64,000 bases of DNA from NCBI GenBank assembly GCA_023229765.1, contig JALNYO010000001.1, forward strand, positions 310,001-374,000, read 5' to 3'. Under the pieces are notes generated by a model. That model searched no databases. It worked only from the letters and a program-made list of their open reading frames with translations, and was not told the origin of the DNA. The position numbers were made by a program, and so were the translations under genes. This DNA comes from Syntrophales bacterium. Its GTDB lineage: Bacteria; Desulfobacterota; Syntrophia; Syntrophales; UBA5619. Below are positions 52,865 to 61,804 of this stretch, piece after piece (positions within the stretch are counted from its first letter, which is position 1; every line of letters begins with the position of its first letter).

Positions 52865-54064
52865 TCAGTTTTCAGTGGCGCCAGGAGCGGCAAAGACAGC
52901 GCCTGCATTGAGTAAAGCGTCTATTTCTGCTTCCGGATAGCCCAGCTCACGCAATACCGAAACGGTATTCTCGCCGATCTGGGGCGACGGTTTATGCAGT
53001 CGGGCGGACGTTCTGGAGAACTTGACCGGAAATCCCGGCATCTTGACCGGCCCGCCGGGCTGAGCCGACTCGATCACCATCTCCTGATGGAGCACCTGGG
53101 GATCGGAAAAAACCTGCTTCAGATTGTTTACTGGACCGCAGGGCACCCCGGCCTGGTTGAGCAGCTCGATCCACTCGTCCCGTTTTTTGGTCGCTATTAT
53201 TCCTTGAATTATTTCATTTATTTCACTTCTGTTCTGACGGCGTTTCTGCTGGGTGTCAAAACGCGGGTCGGTGGGGAGATCGTCCCGCTTCAGCGCGGCG
53301 CAGAGCTGAAGCCAGTTTTTTTCAGCGCTGGGAGCGATGGCTACCGGGCCGTCGGCGGCATTGAAGAGTCCATACGGAGAGACAACCATGTGATCATTGC
53401 CGTTGCGGGGCGGGAGTTCCCCGGTCGCAAAAAAGGCGGAAGAGGCGAAGGTGAACATGCTGATCAGCCCGTCCACCATCGCTGTCTGGATTTCCTGGCC
53501 CCGCCCGCTCTTCTCCCGCTCCCGCAGGGCGGCCAATATTCCGAACGCCGCATAGAGCCCCGCGATCGTGTCGCTGATGGGGACTCCGACCCGGAGCGGT
53601 GGCATCTGTTCGTTGCCGTTGAGGCTCATAAAGCCCGACATCGCCTGGGCGATGAAATCAAAGGCGGGGCGATCCTTGTAGGGGCCCGATTTGCCGAAGC
53701 CGCTGATTGCGGCGTAGATCAAGGAGGGGTTCAGCGCGCTCAATTCCTTGTACCCGAGGCCGAGGCGGTCCATCACCCCCGGCCGGAAATTTTCTACAAC
53801 GATATCCGCTTTTTCAGCGAGACGCCGAATGATCTCCTTGCCTTCTGGTTTTTTCATGTCAACCGTAATGGCCCTTTTATTTCTGTTGAGGTTTACAAAA
53901 TAGGGATTCTCGCCCTTGCCCATGATCCCGGTAACGCGGGACGGATCGCCTTCAGGCGCCTCTATTTTGATGACGTCCGCCCCCAGATCGGCCAGGAGCA
54001 TTGTGCAGAAGGGGCCTGATACGACCCTGGTCAAATCAAGAACCTTTAATCCTGTAAGTGGCAT
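52865..54064 (-). CDS. CaiB/BaiF-family (class III) CoA-transferase
   Basis: 399 residues from ATG 54064, with AGGAG nine bases upstream. Family III pattern: GLKVLDLTRVVSGPFCTMLL, GADVIKIEAPEGDP, NLNRNKRAITVDMKKPEGKE, ENFRPGVMDRLGLGY, and the catalytic Asp in RPAFDFIAQAMSGFMS. It moves CoA between carboxylic acids through an aspartyl anhydride. Between the lyase genes and TRAP genes it probably activates the imported acid, using succinyl-CoA or acetyl-CoA as donor (inference). Confidence 0.92.
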   Translation of the reverse strand: MPLTGLKVLDLTRVVSGPFCTMLLADLGADVIKIEAPEGDPSRVTGIMGKGENPYFVNLNRNKRAITVDMKKPEGKEIIRRLAEKADIVVENFRPGVMDRLGLGYKELSALNPSLIYAAISGFGKSGPYKDRPAFDFIAQAMSGFMSLNGNEQMPPLRVGVPISDTIAGLYAAFGILAALREREKSGRGQEIQTAMVDGLISMFTFASSAFFATGELPPRNGNDHMVVSPYGLFNAADGPVAIAPSAEKNWLQLCAALKRDDLPTDPRFDTQQKRRQNRSEINEIIQGIIATKKRDEWIELLNQAGVPCGPVNNLKQVFSDPQVLHQEMVIESAQPGGPVKMPGFPVKFSRTSARLHKPSPQIGENTVSVLRELGYPEAEIDALLNAGAVFAAPGATEN

Positions 54065-54089
54065 GGCTGGCAACTCCTGTCTTTTAAAA

Positions 54090-55028
54090 TTAATGGGTTA
54101 TGCCGCAGATTGCGGCCGCCAGCAGAGGATCGCGGGGGCCGCTTTTCATCACCTGCCCGGGCAGCGTTCTGCCGAGAATTGACTCAAGCTGCTGTGCGGC
54201 TTCTATAATTTTCAGCAGATCGATGCCGGTATCATACCCCATGTCTTCCAGCATGAAAACCACGTCCTCCGTGGGAAGATTGCCGGCGGCCAGTGGAACG
54301 TTCGGGCAGCCGCCGATCCCGCCCAAAGCCGCGTCAAACGTGTCGGCGCCCGCTTCCAGCGCTGCGTAGAGATTGGCCATCGCAGTCCCCCGGTTGTTGT
54401 GCAGATGGAGGGAGTAGGGGATTTGGGGGAAGCGGCTCGTGAATCCCTTGATCATTTTAATTATTCTGGTCGGCGTCGCCATTCCCGTCGTATCGGCAAG
54501 AATGACCGAGGCTGCGCCGCCATTGATATAGGCGTCGGCGAGGCGATAAACCTCGTCATCCGACACATCGCCCTGGTACGGACAGCCGAAGGCGACGGCC
54601 AGGGCGCCCATCACCGGTTTGTTCCGCTCCCGGGCAAGCGTAAAGATTGCCTGCAAATCCGTCACTGACTCCGCCACGGTTCTGCGCACGTTTGCCAGAT
54701 TATGGGCATCAGTTGTTGAAATCACTACTACCAGCTTATCCGCGCCGTGGTCGAGCGCGAGCTGGGCCCCCTTGAGGTTCGGGACGAGCGGGCTGTGGAT
54801 GCATCTGTTTTTGGGGAGTCCCGCCATAACTTCTGCCGCGTCGCGCATCTGGGGTATCGCCTTGGGGCTCACAAAGGAGGTGGTTTCCATCTCCGTTATC
54901 CCCGCTTCGAGCAGCCGGCGGATGACGGTGATTTTTTTTTCGGTCGGGACGAATTCCGGCCAGGACTGGAAACCGTCGCGGGGCGCGACTTCGCGAATAT
55001 GTATCTTTCTTGATTCTGACGATTTCAT
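54090..55028 (-). CDS. Hydroxymethylglutaryl-CoA lyase-like enzyme
   Basis: 312 residues. HMG-CoA lyase features: IREVAPRDGFQSWPEFVPT with the catalytic Arg-Asp, SLHLHNNRGTAMANLYAALE with the metal histidines, and the G-loop cysteine in LGGIGGCPNVPLAAGNLPTE. The enzyme splits a 3-hydroxy-3-methyl-type acyl-CoA to acetyl-CoA plus a keto acid. It is first after the regulator gene and upstream of the CoA-transferase, which would make its substrate. Confidence 0.9.
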   Translation of the reverse strand: MKSSESRKIHIREVAPRDGFQSWPEFVPTEKKITVIRRLLEAGITEMETTSFVSPKAIPQMRDAAEVMAGLPKNRCIHSPLVPNLKGAQLALDHGADKLVVVISTTDAHNLANVRRTVAESVTDLQAIFTLARERNKPVMGALAVAFGCPYQGDVSDDEVYRLADAYINGGAASVILADTTGMATPTRIIKMIKGFTSRFPQIPYSLHLHNNRGTAMANLYAALEAGADTFDAALGGIGGCPNVPLAAGNLPTEDVVFMLEDMGYDTGIDLLKIIEAAQQLESILGRTLPGQVMKSGPRDPLLAAAICGITH

Positions 55029-55041
55029 TTAAATCACCCTT

Positions 55042-55776
55042 CTAAAAAGATATTTTTGTTTTATAGACGTATAGGTCGCCGCGAAAATGGATGCAGGAGA
55101 CTTCGACCGGCGCTTGGGACATGTCCATGTAGGTATTTTCAACAAGGAACAACGCCTCTCCGAAACCTATTCCCAGTTTTGCGGAGGTATCGATGTCGGC
55201 GACGGTTGCGCGCACCATTTGTTCGACGCTGGCCAACTGCACGCCGCAATGATCGCGAAAGACGGTGAGAAAGGGCTGTTTTAAGAACATTTCCTTATTG
55301 ACGCCGGACATCAGCTCGGGAAGGGCGTAGTTGACGATAAAGGAGGCAGGATGTCCATTTAACTTTCTAATCCGCTTCATGCGCCATATCGGGGCACTGC
55401 CTTTTGTGTGGAGCAACTCGGCTATCCTTCGGGGACAGGGAACGGTGGCAAGCTCCAGCACCTCTGTCTCCGTCTGCAAATTTCTGGTCAGCGCGGAATC
55501 GGCCCAGTTCCAAAAATTGCCGGACAATTTAAGTTCCACAATTTCCTCGGGGCGCTTGGTAACCCTTGTTCCCACGCCCTGTTTCGGTTCTACATACCCC
55601 TCCTGAACGAGGATGCTCATCGCCTTGCGGATGGTTATGGCGCTTACCCCGAATTCCTGTTCAAGATCGCGGGCGGGGGCGAGCAGCTCCCCTGCCCGGT
55701 ATTCCTCCTGCAGGATGCGGCCTTTCAGTGTTTCGGCAAGCTGGACGTAGATGGGTGCTTTTCGATTGTCGCTCAT
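55042..55776 (-). CDS. GntR-family regulator (HutC/UTRA type)
   Basis: 244 residues from ATG 55776; an earlier frame back to 55917 would run across the operator-like palindrome. The N-terminal winged helix is APIYVQLAETLKGRILQEEY, AGELLAPARDLEQEFGVSAI and TIRKAMSILVQEGYVEPKQG. The C-terminal UTRA ligand domain includes PASFIVNYALPELMSG and LVENTYMDMSQAPVEVSCIH. It is the first gene of the catabolic operon and probably represses it until an acid or acyl-CoA binds. Confidence 0.88.
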   Translation of the reverse strand: MSDNRKAPIYVQLAETLKGRILQEEYRAGELLAPARDLEQEFGVSAITIRKAMSILVQEGYVEPKQGVGTRVTKRPEEIVELKLSGNFWNWADSALTRNLQTETEVLELATVPCPRRIAELLHTKGSAPIWRMKRIRKLNGHPASFIVNYALPELMSGVNKEMFLKQPFLTVFRDHCGVQLASVEQMVRATVADIDTSAKLGIGFGEALFLVENTYMDMSQAPVEVSCIHFRGDLYVYKTKISF

Positions 55777-55877
55777 GGCAGGAAGTGTCCCGGAAAGATA
55801 GTTTTTAATGATATCAAACGCATATACTGAAAAAAGTCGGCTTTCCACTAAACAACGCCGGTAGCGGAGGACGATCA

Positions 55878-55899
55878 ATTTGTATATGTTTATACAAAT
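55878..55899. promoter_or_regulatory. Palindromic operator candidate for the GntR regulator
   Basis: Perfect 9-base arms ATTTGTATA and TATACAAAT around TGTT, about 100 bases upstream of the GntR gene start. The shape (GTATA ... TATAC) agrees with HutC-type GntR sites, so autoregulation is likely. No second perfect copy was noticed near the TRAP genes. Confidence 0.6.
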
Positions 55900-55954
55900 A
55901 TCATGTCTGACTGTCAAGAAAAATATAAATCAATAAAAAATTCGGGCAAGCGGT

Positions 55955-56698
55955 CTACCAGGTGCGAACCTTTTCTGATATTTTTTTGAAATTATTTGCC
56001 ATCCCGGAATGAGGGGAGGCAAGAACGGCTATTTTCTGCGTGAGGATAGACTGGGATGCCAGTTCATCGTTGAGGATATGGCCGGTATAATGGAGATCGA
56101 AGCCCAGAAACTTTTTGCAGATGGAATTGATATGGTTGAAAAGCCGCATCGCCTCGTTTTCGTTGGCTACGGCATTGGCGATAATGCCGAAATCCTTGCG
56201 CTCAAATACCTGAAACATCACCTTGATCATGGAATAGGCGTCGGTAAGGCAGGTAAGCTCCTTGTTGATTATAACGATGTTTTTGGAGGCGAGCAGATTG
56301 AACTGCAGCACAACCTCGGAAATGCCGGCGCCGGTGTCGAGCATGATCATATCGTAATCGGTGAACTCCAGGATCATCGCTTTTACCAATTCGATCTTTT
56401 CAAAAAGGAGCTGCGCCATATCCCTGACCCCGGAACTTGACGGAATCAGATCGAAGCCGCCTTTTGTCGGAATCACTATATCCCGCAGGTTTTTGTCTCC
56501 AAAAATCACATCCTGCAGCGTATGGGGAGGGTTAATTCCCAGCATGATATCAATATTGGCCAGTCCCAGATCGCAATCCACGACAAGGATTTTCTTTTTT
56601 GTCTGAGCCAGCGTCGCGGCCAGATTGAGGGTGGTGAATGTCTTGCCAACGCCGCCCTTCCCGCTGGTTACCGAGAGGATTAGAGGCTTTTTTTTCAT
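55955..56698 (-). CDS. MinD/ParA-family ATPase (FlhG/YlxH-like)
   Basis: 247 residues. Deviant Walker A is SVTSGKGGVGKTFTTLNLAA, switch I is VVDCDLGLANIDIMLGINPP, and Walker B is YDMIMLDTGAGISE. FlhG-type features are LQDVIFGDKNLRDIV and TCLTDAYSMIKVMF. No C-terminal amphipathic MinD helix is clear. FlhG homologues set flagellar number or place polar machines. The start overlaps the GGDEF gene stop by ATGA. Confidence 0.85.
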   Translation of the reverse strand: MKKKPLILSVTSGKGGVGKTFTTLNLAATLAQTKKKILVVDCDLGLANIDIMLGINPPHTLQDVIFGDKNLRDIVIPTKGGFDLIPSSSGVRDMAQLLFEKIELVKAMILEFTDYDMIMLDTGAGISEVVLQFNLLASKNIVIINKELTCLTDAYSMIKVMFQVFERKDFGIIANAVANENEAMRLFNHINSICKKFLGFDLHYTGHILNDELASQSILTQKIAVLASPHSGMANNFKKISEKVRTW

Positions 56699-57378
56699 TG
56701 CTTTTCCATTTCGTTTATTTCGGCAAAGCGCACGGAAAGCGCTTTTCTTTCCGCATTGTTGACGGCGGTGTTTTCAGCTTTCGCATCGAGGTCGTGGAAG
56801 ATATGGTTTTTACCTGTTTTTTTTGCTTGGCAAAGATTGCCGTCCGCCTGTTGGAAAAAGGCGTCAACACTCATCTTGTGAGACGATTTATAAATGGCAA
56901 GGCCGACACTCACCGACACGCGTCGGCCTTCGGCCGTATAAACCGTGAAATCAAAGCTTTTCAGAGAATTTTGGATTCGTTTGGCGACACCGATGCCTTC
57001 GGTAAGCCCGGAGGAGGGCATGATTATGAAAAACTCGTCCCCGCCGAAACGGCAGGCAAAGTCGGTTGGTCGGACGCTTTTGCCCAAGATGCCGGCGAAC
57101 TGAGACAGGAGCTGGTCCCCGATATAATGTCCGAAGGTATCATTGACATTCTTGAAGTTGTCCAGGTCCAGAGCAATTAAGGTGCAGGGCTGACCGGTGC
57201 GTCTGGCCCGAGTAGTTTCCACCTCCAGTTGCAGATAAAAGAAGCGCTTGTTGTACAAACCAGTCAGTTCATCGGTAAGAAGCAGGGATTTCAGCCGCTC
57301 GTTCTCATTTTCCAGTTCTGTTACCCGCCTTAGCAGCTCATCCAAGGGAGTTATCTTTTGCCTTTTTGTTTCAGCCAT
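56695..57378 (-). CDS. GGDEF diguanylate cyclase
   Basis: 227 residues. A short N-terminal coiled coil (LDELLRRVTELENENERLKS) leads into a GGDEF domain: LTDELTGLYNKRFFYLQLEV, ALDLDNFKNVNDTFGHYIGD, and an intact RFGGDEFFIIMPSS. No inhibitory I-site RxxD is evident directly before it (VRPTDFACRFGG). It makes c-di-GMP and is translationally coupled to the FlhG-like ATPase. Confidence 0.9.
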   Translation of the reverse strand: MAETKRQKITPLDELLRRVTELENENERLKSLLLTDELTGLYNKRFFYLQLEVETTRARRTGQPCTLIALDLDNFKNVNDTFGHYIGDQLLSQFAGILGKSVRPTDFACRFGGDEFFIIMPSSGLTEGIGVAKRIQNSLKSFDFTVYTAEGRRVSVSVGLAIYKSSHKMSVDAFFQQADGNLCQAKKTGKNHIFHDLDAKAENTAVNNAERKALSVRFAEINEMEKQ

Positions 57379-57591
57379 CTTTTACCCCGACTGTCATCCT
57401 GAAATATATCCCCCTGCAAGCGCCTTTTGCGTTCGCGGAAAATACCCGCTCTTCTGATAATAATCGCAGGGCGCAACCATTCGTGAGGGGCTCTTTACAA
57501 CATATTTGGCCTATATAAAACAAATTTTTTGGATAAGAAAATTATTGCTGCCGGCAAGTATCAGAAAAAATAGCCAGTTAGACGCAGCTCC

Positions 57592-58506
57592 TTAACGCGC
57601 CGGTCCCTTGTTTTCCATATATCCGAATTCCTTCAGTAAACGAGGGTCGCTGGTCCAGTCTTTCGCCACGCGGACAAAGAGTTCCAGAAAGACCCGGGAA
57701 GCGAAGAACCTCTCCATCTCCAGCCGCGCCTTTGTGCCTATCTCCTTGAGCATCGCGCCCCCCCTGCCGATGACGATCCCCTTTTGTGAATCCTTTTCAA
57801 CATTGATCGTAGCCTTGATGCGGATCATGTTTTTGGCCTCGTCTTCCTGGAAGGAATCGACGACGACGGCGGTTACGTATGGTATTTCCTGATGCAGACG
57901 GAGGGTGATCTTTTCTCTGATGATTTCGGCGGCGATAAAGCGCTCGGAGCGGTCTGTCATCATCTCTTCGGGGAAGTAGCGGGGCCCCTCGGGAAGGAGC
58001 TTCCAAATCTCGGAGACAAGGTGCGCTACTCCGTCATTTTTTAAAGCGGAAACGGGAATGATTTCGCGAAATGGGTAAAGGGCGCTGAAGGAGTCGATAA
58101 GGGGCAGAAGGCGCTGCTTTTCGATGAGGTCGGTCTTGTTGATAACCAGGATTACGGGTTTTGTCAGACCTGCCAGCGATTCGATGATGAAGCGGTCGTC
58201 ACTGCGCGGCGCCTCCTCCGCTTCGACTAAAAGCAGAAGCAGATCAACATCGCCGATGGTTCCAGAGGCCGTCTCCACCATGGCCTTTCCCAAGGGAGTC
58301 TTAGCCCTGTGAATGCCGGGCGTGTCGAGAAAGATCAGTTGCCCGGGGTTCGGTTCATCAAGGTTTTTTATCCCCATGATCCGGTTGCGCGTCGTCTGGG
58401 GTTTACGGGTGGCAATGGCGATTGTCTCCCCTACGAGCTGATTGAGCAGGGTGGATTTGCCGACGTTGGGCCGCCCGATGATGCCGATGAAGCCTGATTT
58501 GAACAA
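57592..58506 (-). CDS. era: GTPase Era
   Basis: About 304 residues. G1 is GIIGRPNVGKSTLLNQLVGE, G3 is FLDTPGIHRAKTPLG, G4 is LVINKTDLIEK, and the C-terminal KH domain is KGIVIGRGGAMLKEIGTKAR. It helps 16S rRNA maturation and 30S assembly. The start is taken as TTG 58506 because GGAGG lies five bases upstream and the family usually begins just before FKSGF; an upstream TTG at 58557 is possible. It is last of the mtaB-rnc-radical SAM-era row. Confidence 0.93.
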   Translation of the reverse strand: MFKSGFIGIIGRPNVGKSTLLNQLVGETIAIATRKPQTTRNRIMGIKNLDEPNPGQLIFLDTPGIHRAKTPLGKAMVETASGTIGDVDLLLLLVEAEEAPRSDDRFIIESLAGLTKPVILVINKTDLIEKQRLLPLIDSFSALYPFREIIPVSALKNDGVAHLVSEIWKLLPEGPRYFPEEMMTDRSERFIAAEIIREKITLRLHQEIPYVTAVVVDSFQEDEAKNMIRIKATINVEKDSQKGIVIGRGGAMLKEIGTKARLEMERFFASRVFLELFVRVAKDWTSDPRLLKEFGYMENKGPAR

Positions 58507-58651
58507 GTCTGCCTCCGTTTTAAAGGAAAAACTCCCTGCCTTATCCACATTTCGCAAATAAAGTGTCCGGTATTGATATCACGCCGGGACTATCTATGCA
58601 AACATTTTGCCGAACGCTGAGCGCCGCCGGCAAAAAACGACAGCCGGCAGT

Positions 58652-59707
58652 TCAAAGTTCGTCAATCCTTCCGGAAAAATCCGTCCTTAATTTTTTGCCC
58701 TCGTCGGCAATGACCAGGGTTCCCCTTGCCAGCGAGGGATCAACTTCCACATGGATATTTTCTAACCGATAGTTTTCCTTCAGCGTGGCAATGTTTCCCC
58801 GCCGCAAACCCTGGAGGTTGGAAACGTCTTGAGGGGAGACGATAAATTTGATTTCTTTTTTTCTTCCAGCGGCAACATTGAGGAGCGTTTCGGCCATTTC
58901 GAGAAAGATTGCCGCCTCGACAAGCGCTCGGAAGGCCGGATGAAAAGGCCCACCGAGCACGGCGCCCGGCTCTTCCAGTTCGCCCGTTGTCTGCAGGCCC
59001 AGGCGGATAACGGGAATGCCCGCTTTTGTAAACTTTTTGAGAGCCTCTTTAGACAGTTCCGTTGCCTCCAAAAGAGTAAGCGGCTGGTATTTTTTCTTTA
59101 TGAAATCCCTGGCCAGGGCGGTGTTTTCAAGGACAATGGTCGGGTGGATCCGCACTGTGTCGGGACGCAGGGCGATCGCCGTCTCCACCGTTTTGGCGAA
59201 GCGTTCCGGGGTGTCCCCGGGAAGCCCGACCATCAGGTGAATCCCGGTTGTAAACCCCCCTTCCTTGAGCAGTTTTATCGCCCGGATATTGTCCGCCGCG
59301 GTATGCCCCCGCCGGGACTGAAGCAGAACCCCGTCGTCAAAGGACTGTACCCCTATTTCGACGGCAGCTACGCCCGACCGCTTTAAAAAAGCGAGATTAT
59401 CGGGGGCGATCTCGTCCGGGCGGGTGGAAATCCGGATGCTTTCAACCCTGCCTTCCCTCAAAAAAGGGGCGGCGAGCATAAGCAGTCTTTCCTGTTCCGC
59501 ATGCTCCATGCCGGTAAAGGTTCCCCCGTAAAAGGCGATCTGAACGGGGCCCTGCTTGCGGGAGGGCTTGGCCAGGTGGGTGCGGATGATGTCGTTGAAG
59601 TCATCATCGGTTATCCGGGCCGGGTGGCTGCCCGCGGTAAGGATTTCATTGCAGAAGATGCAGCGATGCGTGCAGCCCCCGTTCATTATGAAGATCGGAA
59701 TGATCAC
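58652..59707 (-). CDS. Elp3-like radical SAM protein
   Basis: 351 residues from GTG 59707, overlapping the rnc stop (GTGA). The [4Fe-4S] cluster motif is IMNGGCTHRCIFCNE (CxxxCxxC), then YGGTFTGM and ISTRPDEIAPDNLAFLKRSG as in Elp3-type proteins, and GIHLMVGLPGDTPERFAKTV. There is no acetyltransferase domain. It is often found beside rnc in Desulfobacterota; its substrate is unknown, possibly RNA. Confidence 0.85.
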   Translation of the reverse strand: MIIPIFIMNGGCTHRCIFCNEILTAGSHPARITDDDFNDIIRTHLAKPSRKQGPVQIAFYGGTFTGMEHAEQERLLMLAAPFLREGRVESIRISTRPDEIAPDNLAFLKRSGVAAVEIGVQSFDDGVLLQSRRGHTAADNIRAIKLLKEGGFTTGIHLMVGLPGDTPERFAKTVETAIALRPDTVRIHPTIVLENTALARDFIKKKYQPLTLLEATELSKEALKKFTKAGIPVIRLGLQTTGELEEPGAVLGGPFHPAFRALVEAAIFLEMAETLLNVAAGRKKEIKFIVSPQDVSNLQGLRRGNIATLKENYRLENIHVEVDPSLARGTLVIADEGKKLRTDFSGRIDEL

Positions 59708-60429
59708 CCGCCTGTTTCCTCTTGCTCCCGCCGGAGAGTTAAAAGCGCAGTCCGTGCCGCTTGCTTTTCGGCCTCTTTCTTGCTTTTCCCGCTTCCCGCG
59801 GCAATGAATCTCTCCCCGATAAAGAGACCCATTTCAAAGAGTTTGTCGTGGTCAGGGCCGGTTTCGGACAGCACGCTGTAGCGGGGGATTGTTTTAAAGA
59901 GGAGCATGCTTCGCTCCTGGAGGGCGGTCTTGTAGTCCAGACAGGTTGAGTCGGCATCCCCTTCCCGGAGAAGGGGTTCAAAAATTGTGCCGAGAAAGGC
60001 GGCTGCACATTCAAAGCCCTTGTCCAGAAAAATCGCAGCGATAACGGATTCAAGGGCGTTTGCCAAAAGCGACGGTTTTGTCCTTCCCCCGGAGGCCTCT
60101 TCCCCTTTTCCAAGCAGCAGGTGCTCTCCGATTGTGAATTTACGGGACAGTTCGGCAAGCGGATGTTCGTTAACGGCAGAGGCGCGGAGTTTTGAGAGCT
60201 GCCCCTCTGTGTAGGTGGGGAATATTTTCATCAGCATGTCGCTTACAATCAACTGCAATACCGCGTCTCCGAGAAACTCCAGCCGCTCATTGTCGCCGTT
60301 CGCTATGGATGCGTTTTCATTGGCGAAAGATCGGTGGGTAAGCGCCCGGTTGAGGAGGGACTTATCGGTGAAATTCCAGCCGAGACGCGCTTCAAGTTCG
60401 GCAAGGCTTTGCAGTCGTTCATTATCCAT
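59704..60429 (-). CDS. rnc: Ribonuclease III
   Basis: 241 residues from ATG 60429, with GAGG eight bases upstream. The RNase III signature is NERLEFLGDAVLQLIVSDML, with the second acidic site in NALESVIAAIFLDKGF. The C-terminal dsRNA-binding domain runs from DYKTALQERS through GSGKSKKEAEKQAARTAL. It processes rRNA precursors and other double-stranded RNA. It lies 19 bases after mtaB. Confidence 0.95.
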   Translation of the reverse strand: MDNERLQSLAELEARLGWNFTDKSLLNRALTHRSFANENASIANGDNERLEFLGDAVLQLIVSDMLMKIFPTYTEGQLSKLRASAVNEHPLAELSRKFTIGEHLLLGKGEEASGGRTKPSLLANALESVIAAIFLDKGFECAAAFLGTIFEPLLREGDADSTCLDYKTALQERSMLLFKTIPRYSVLSETGPDHDKLFEMGLFIGERFIAAGSGKSKKEAEKQAARTALLTLRREQEETGG

Positions 60430-60448
60430 TATTTCGATCCTCAAAATG

Positions 60449-61804
60449 TCAGCAACCTATGGCGTTCGCAATGAGGCGCTCACCGTCCAGAGATTCCGGG
60501 ACAACTCTTACGATGCTGTTGACTTTCACCCCGCTGCCGCGGACGGCCACGGGGATGTAGTTTTCTGAAAATCCGGTCGGGTGCCCTGTCTCTTTATCGG
60601 TTCGGCGTTCGATGAGCACCTTGAGCGGCTTTCCCAGGAAGCGCTCCGCAAAGCTGCGACGCTTTGCCGCTCCCGCTTCCCGGAGAAGCTTTACGCGGTT
60701 TTTCTTTACATTATCAGTGACTTGTCCAGGCATCGTCGCCGCGGGCGTGCCTGGCCTGCGGGAGAAGGGAAATGCGTGCAGGTATGCCAGAGGCAGCTCT
60801 TCGATCAAACTTAGAGTTTCGGCGAACTCCTCCTCCGTCTCTCCGGGGAAGCCCGCGATCACGTCTATCCCGATGGCAAGACCAGGAATTGCGCATTGGA
60901 GCTTCAAGACGAGTTCCCGGAAAAAAGCCGTATCGTAATTGCGCCGCATCTGCTTAAGGATTCTGTTGCTGCCGCTTTGCAGCGACAGGTGCAGATGGGG
61001 ACAGATAATATCGGAGCCCCTGATCAGGGAGAGCAGTCCCGTGGTCACCTCGCGCGGTTCCAGGGAGCTGATGCGGAGACGTTCAAACAGTCGTTTTTCC
61101 ACAATTTTCCCCAGAAGGGAGGTAAAATTGGAGGGAGGGCGTAGGTCGCGTCCCCAGGCGCCGAGATGGATTCCGGTCAGGACGATTTCCCGATAGCCGT
61201 TGGCGGCCAGTCGCGCCAGCCTCTGCATGGTCTCCTCCGGAAAAAGGCTGCGGCTTGTTCCCCGCGTGTAGGGTACTATGCAGTAACTGCAAAAGGCGTC
61301 GCAGCCATCCTGAATCTTCAGGAAAGCCCGGGTATGTTCGGGAAAGACCGCTGCTCCCAGCGGGGAGATGGCCTTTTCCTTACGGATATCGCCGACAATA
61401 ATTTCATTCTTGGCGATCTCAGGAAAGAAGCTTTCTTCGCCGCTATTTGTTAAATTTAAGCTGCGCTTGCCCGTCTGAAGCAGCAGATCGGGGATCAATG
61501 CCTTTTCGGTGTTGCCGATGACGAAATTAACCCCGGCAAGCGAGGATAGTTCCTGGGGCGCCCTTTGAGCGTAGCAGCCGGTGACGATAATTATTGCCTC
61601 CGGATTCTTTCGGAGGGCCCGGCCGACGAGCTGCCGGGACTGATAATCGGTTTTTCCTGTAACTGTGCAGGTATTGATTATATAGGCATCCGACTTTTCA
61701 TTAAACGGGACAATCGTCAATCCCCGGGCGCCAAGCATTTCGGATATTGACGCCGATTCGCACTGGTTTAACTTGCAGCCGAGGGTGGCGACCGCTGCCG
61801 TCAT
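60449..61804 (-). CDS. mtaB: tRNA t6A37 methylthiotransferase MtaB
   Basis: About 451 residues from ATG 61804 (family start MTAAVATLGCKLNQCES; the longer frame has no support). The N-terminal MTTase domain has three cluster cysteines (TLGCKLNQ, INTCTVTGKT, VTGCYAQR). The radical SAM motif is DGCDAFCSYCIVPYTRG, and a C-terminal TRAM-like end (ENYIPVAVRGSGVKVNSIVR) follows. It adds a methylthio group to t6A37 of tRNA-Lys. Confidence 0.93.
   Translation of the reverse strand: MTAAVATLGCKLNQCESASISEMLGARGLTIVPFNEKSDAYIINTCTVTGKTDYQSRQLVGRALRKNPEAIIIVTGCYAQRAPQELSSLAGVNFVIGNTEKALIPDLLLQTGKRSLNLTNSGEESFFPEIAKNEIIVGDIRKEKAISPLGAAVFPEHTRAFLKIQDGCDAFCSYCIVPYTRGTSRSLFPEETMQRLARLAANGYREIVLTGIHLGAWGRDLRPPSNFTSLLGKIVEKRLFERLRISSLEPREVTTGLLSLIRGSDIICPHLHLSLQSGSNRILKQMRRNYDTAFFRELVLKLQCAIPGLAIGIDVIAGFPGETEEEFAETLSLIEELPLAYLHAFPFSRRPGTPAATMPGQVTDNVKKNRVKLLREAGAAKRRSFAERFLGKPLKVLIERRTDKETGHPTGFSENYIPVAVRGSGVKVNSIVRVVPESLDGERLIANAIGC

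Noticed and set aside
52994..54019. Plus-strand open frame of 341 codons
   Set aside because: It is antisense to the CaiB-type CoA-transferase gene and shows no family features.
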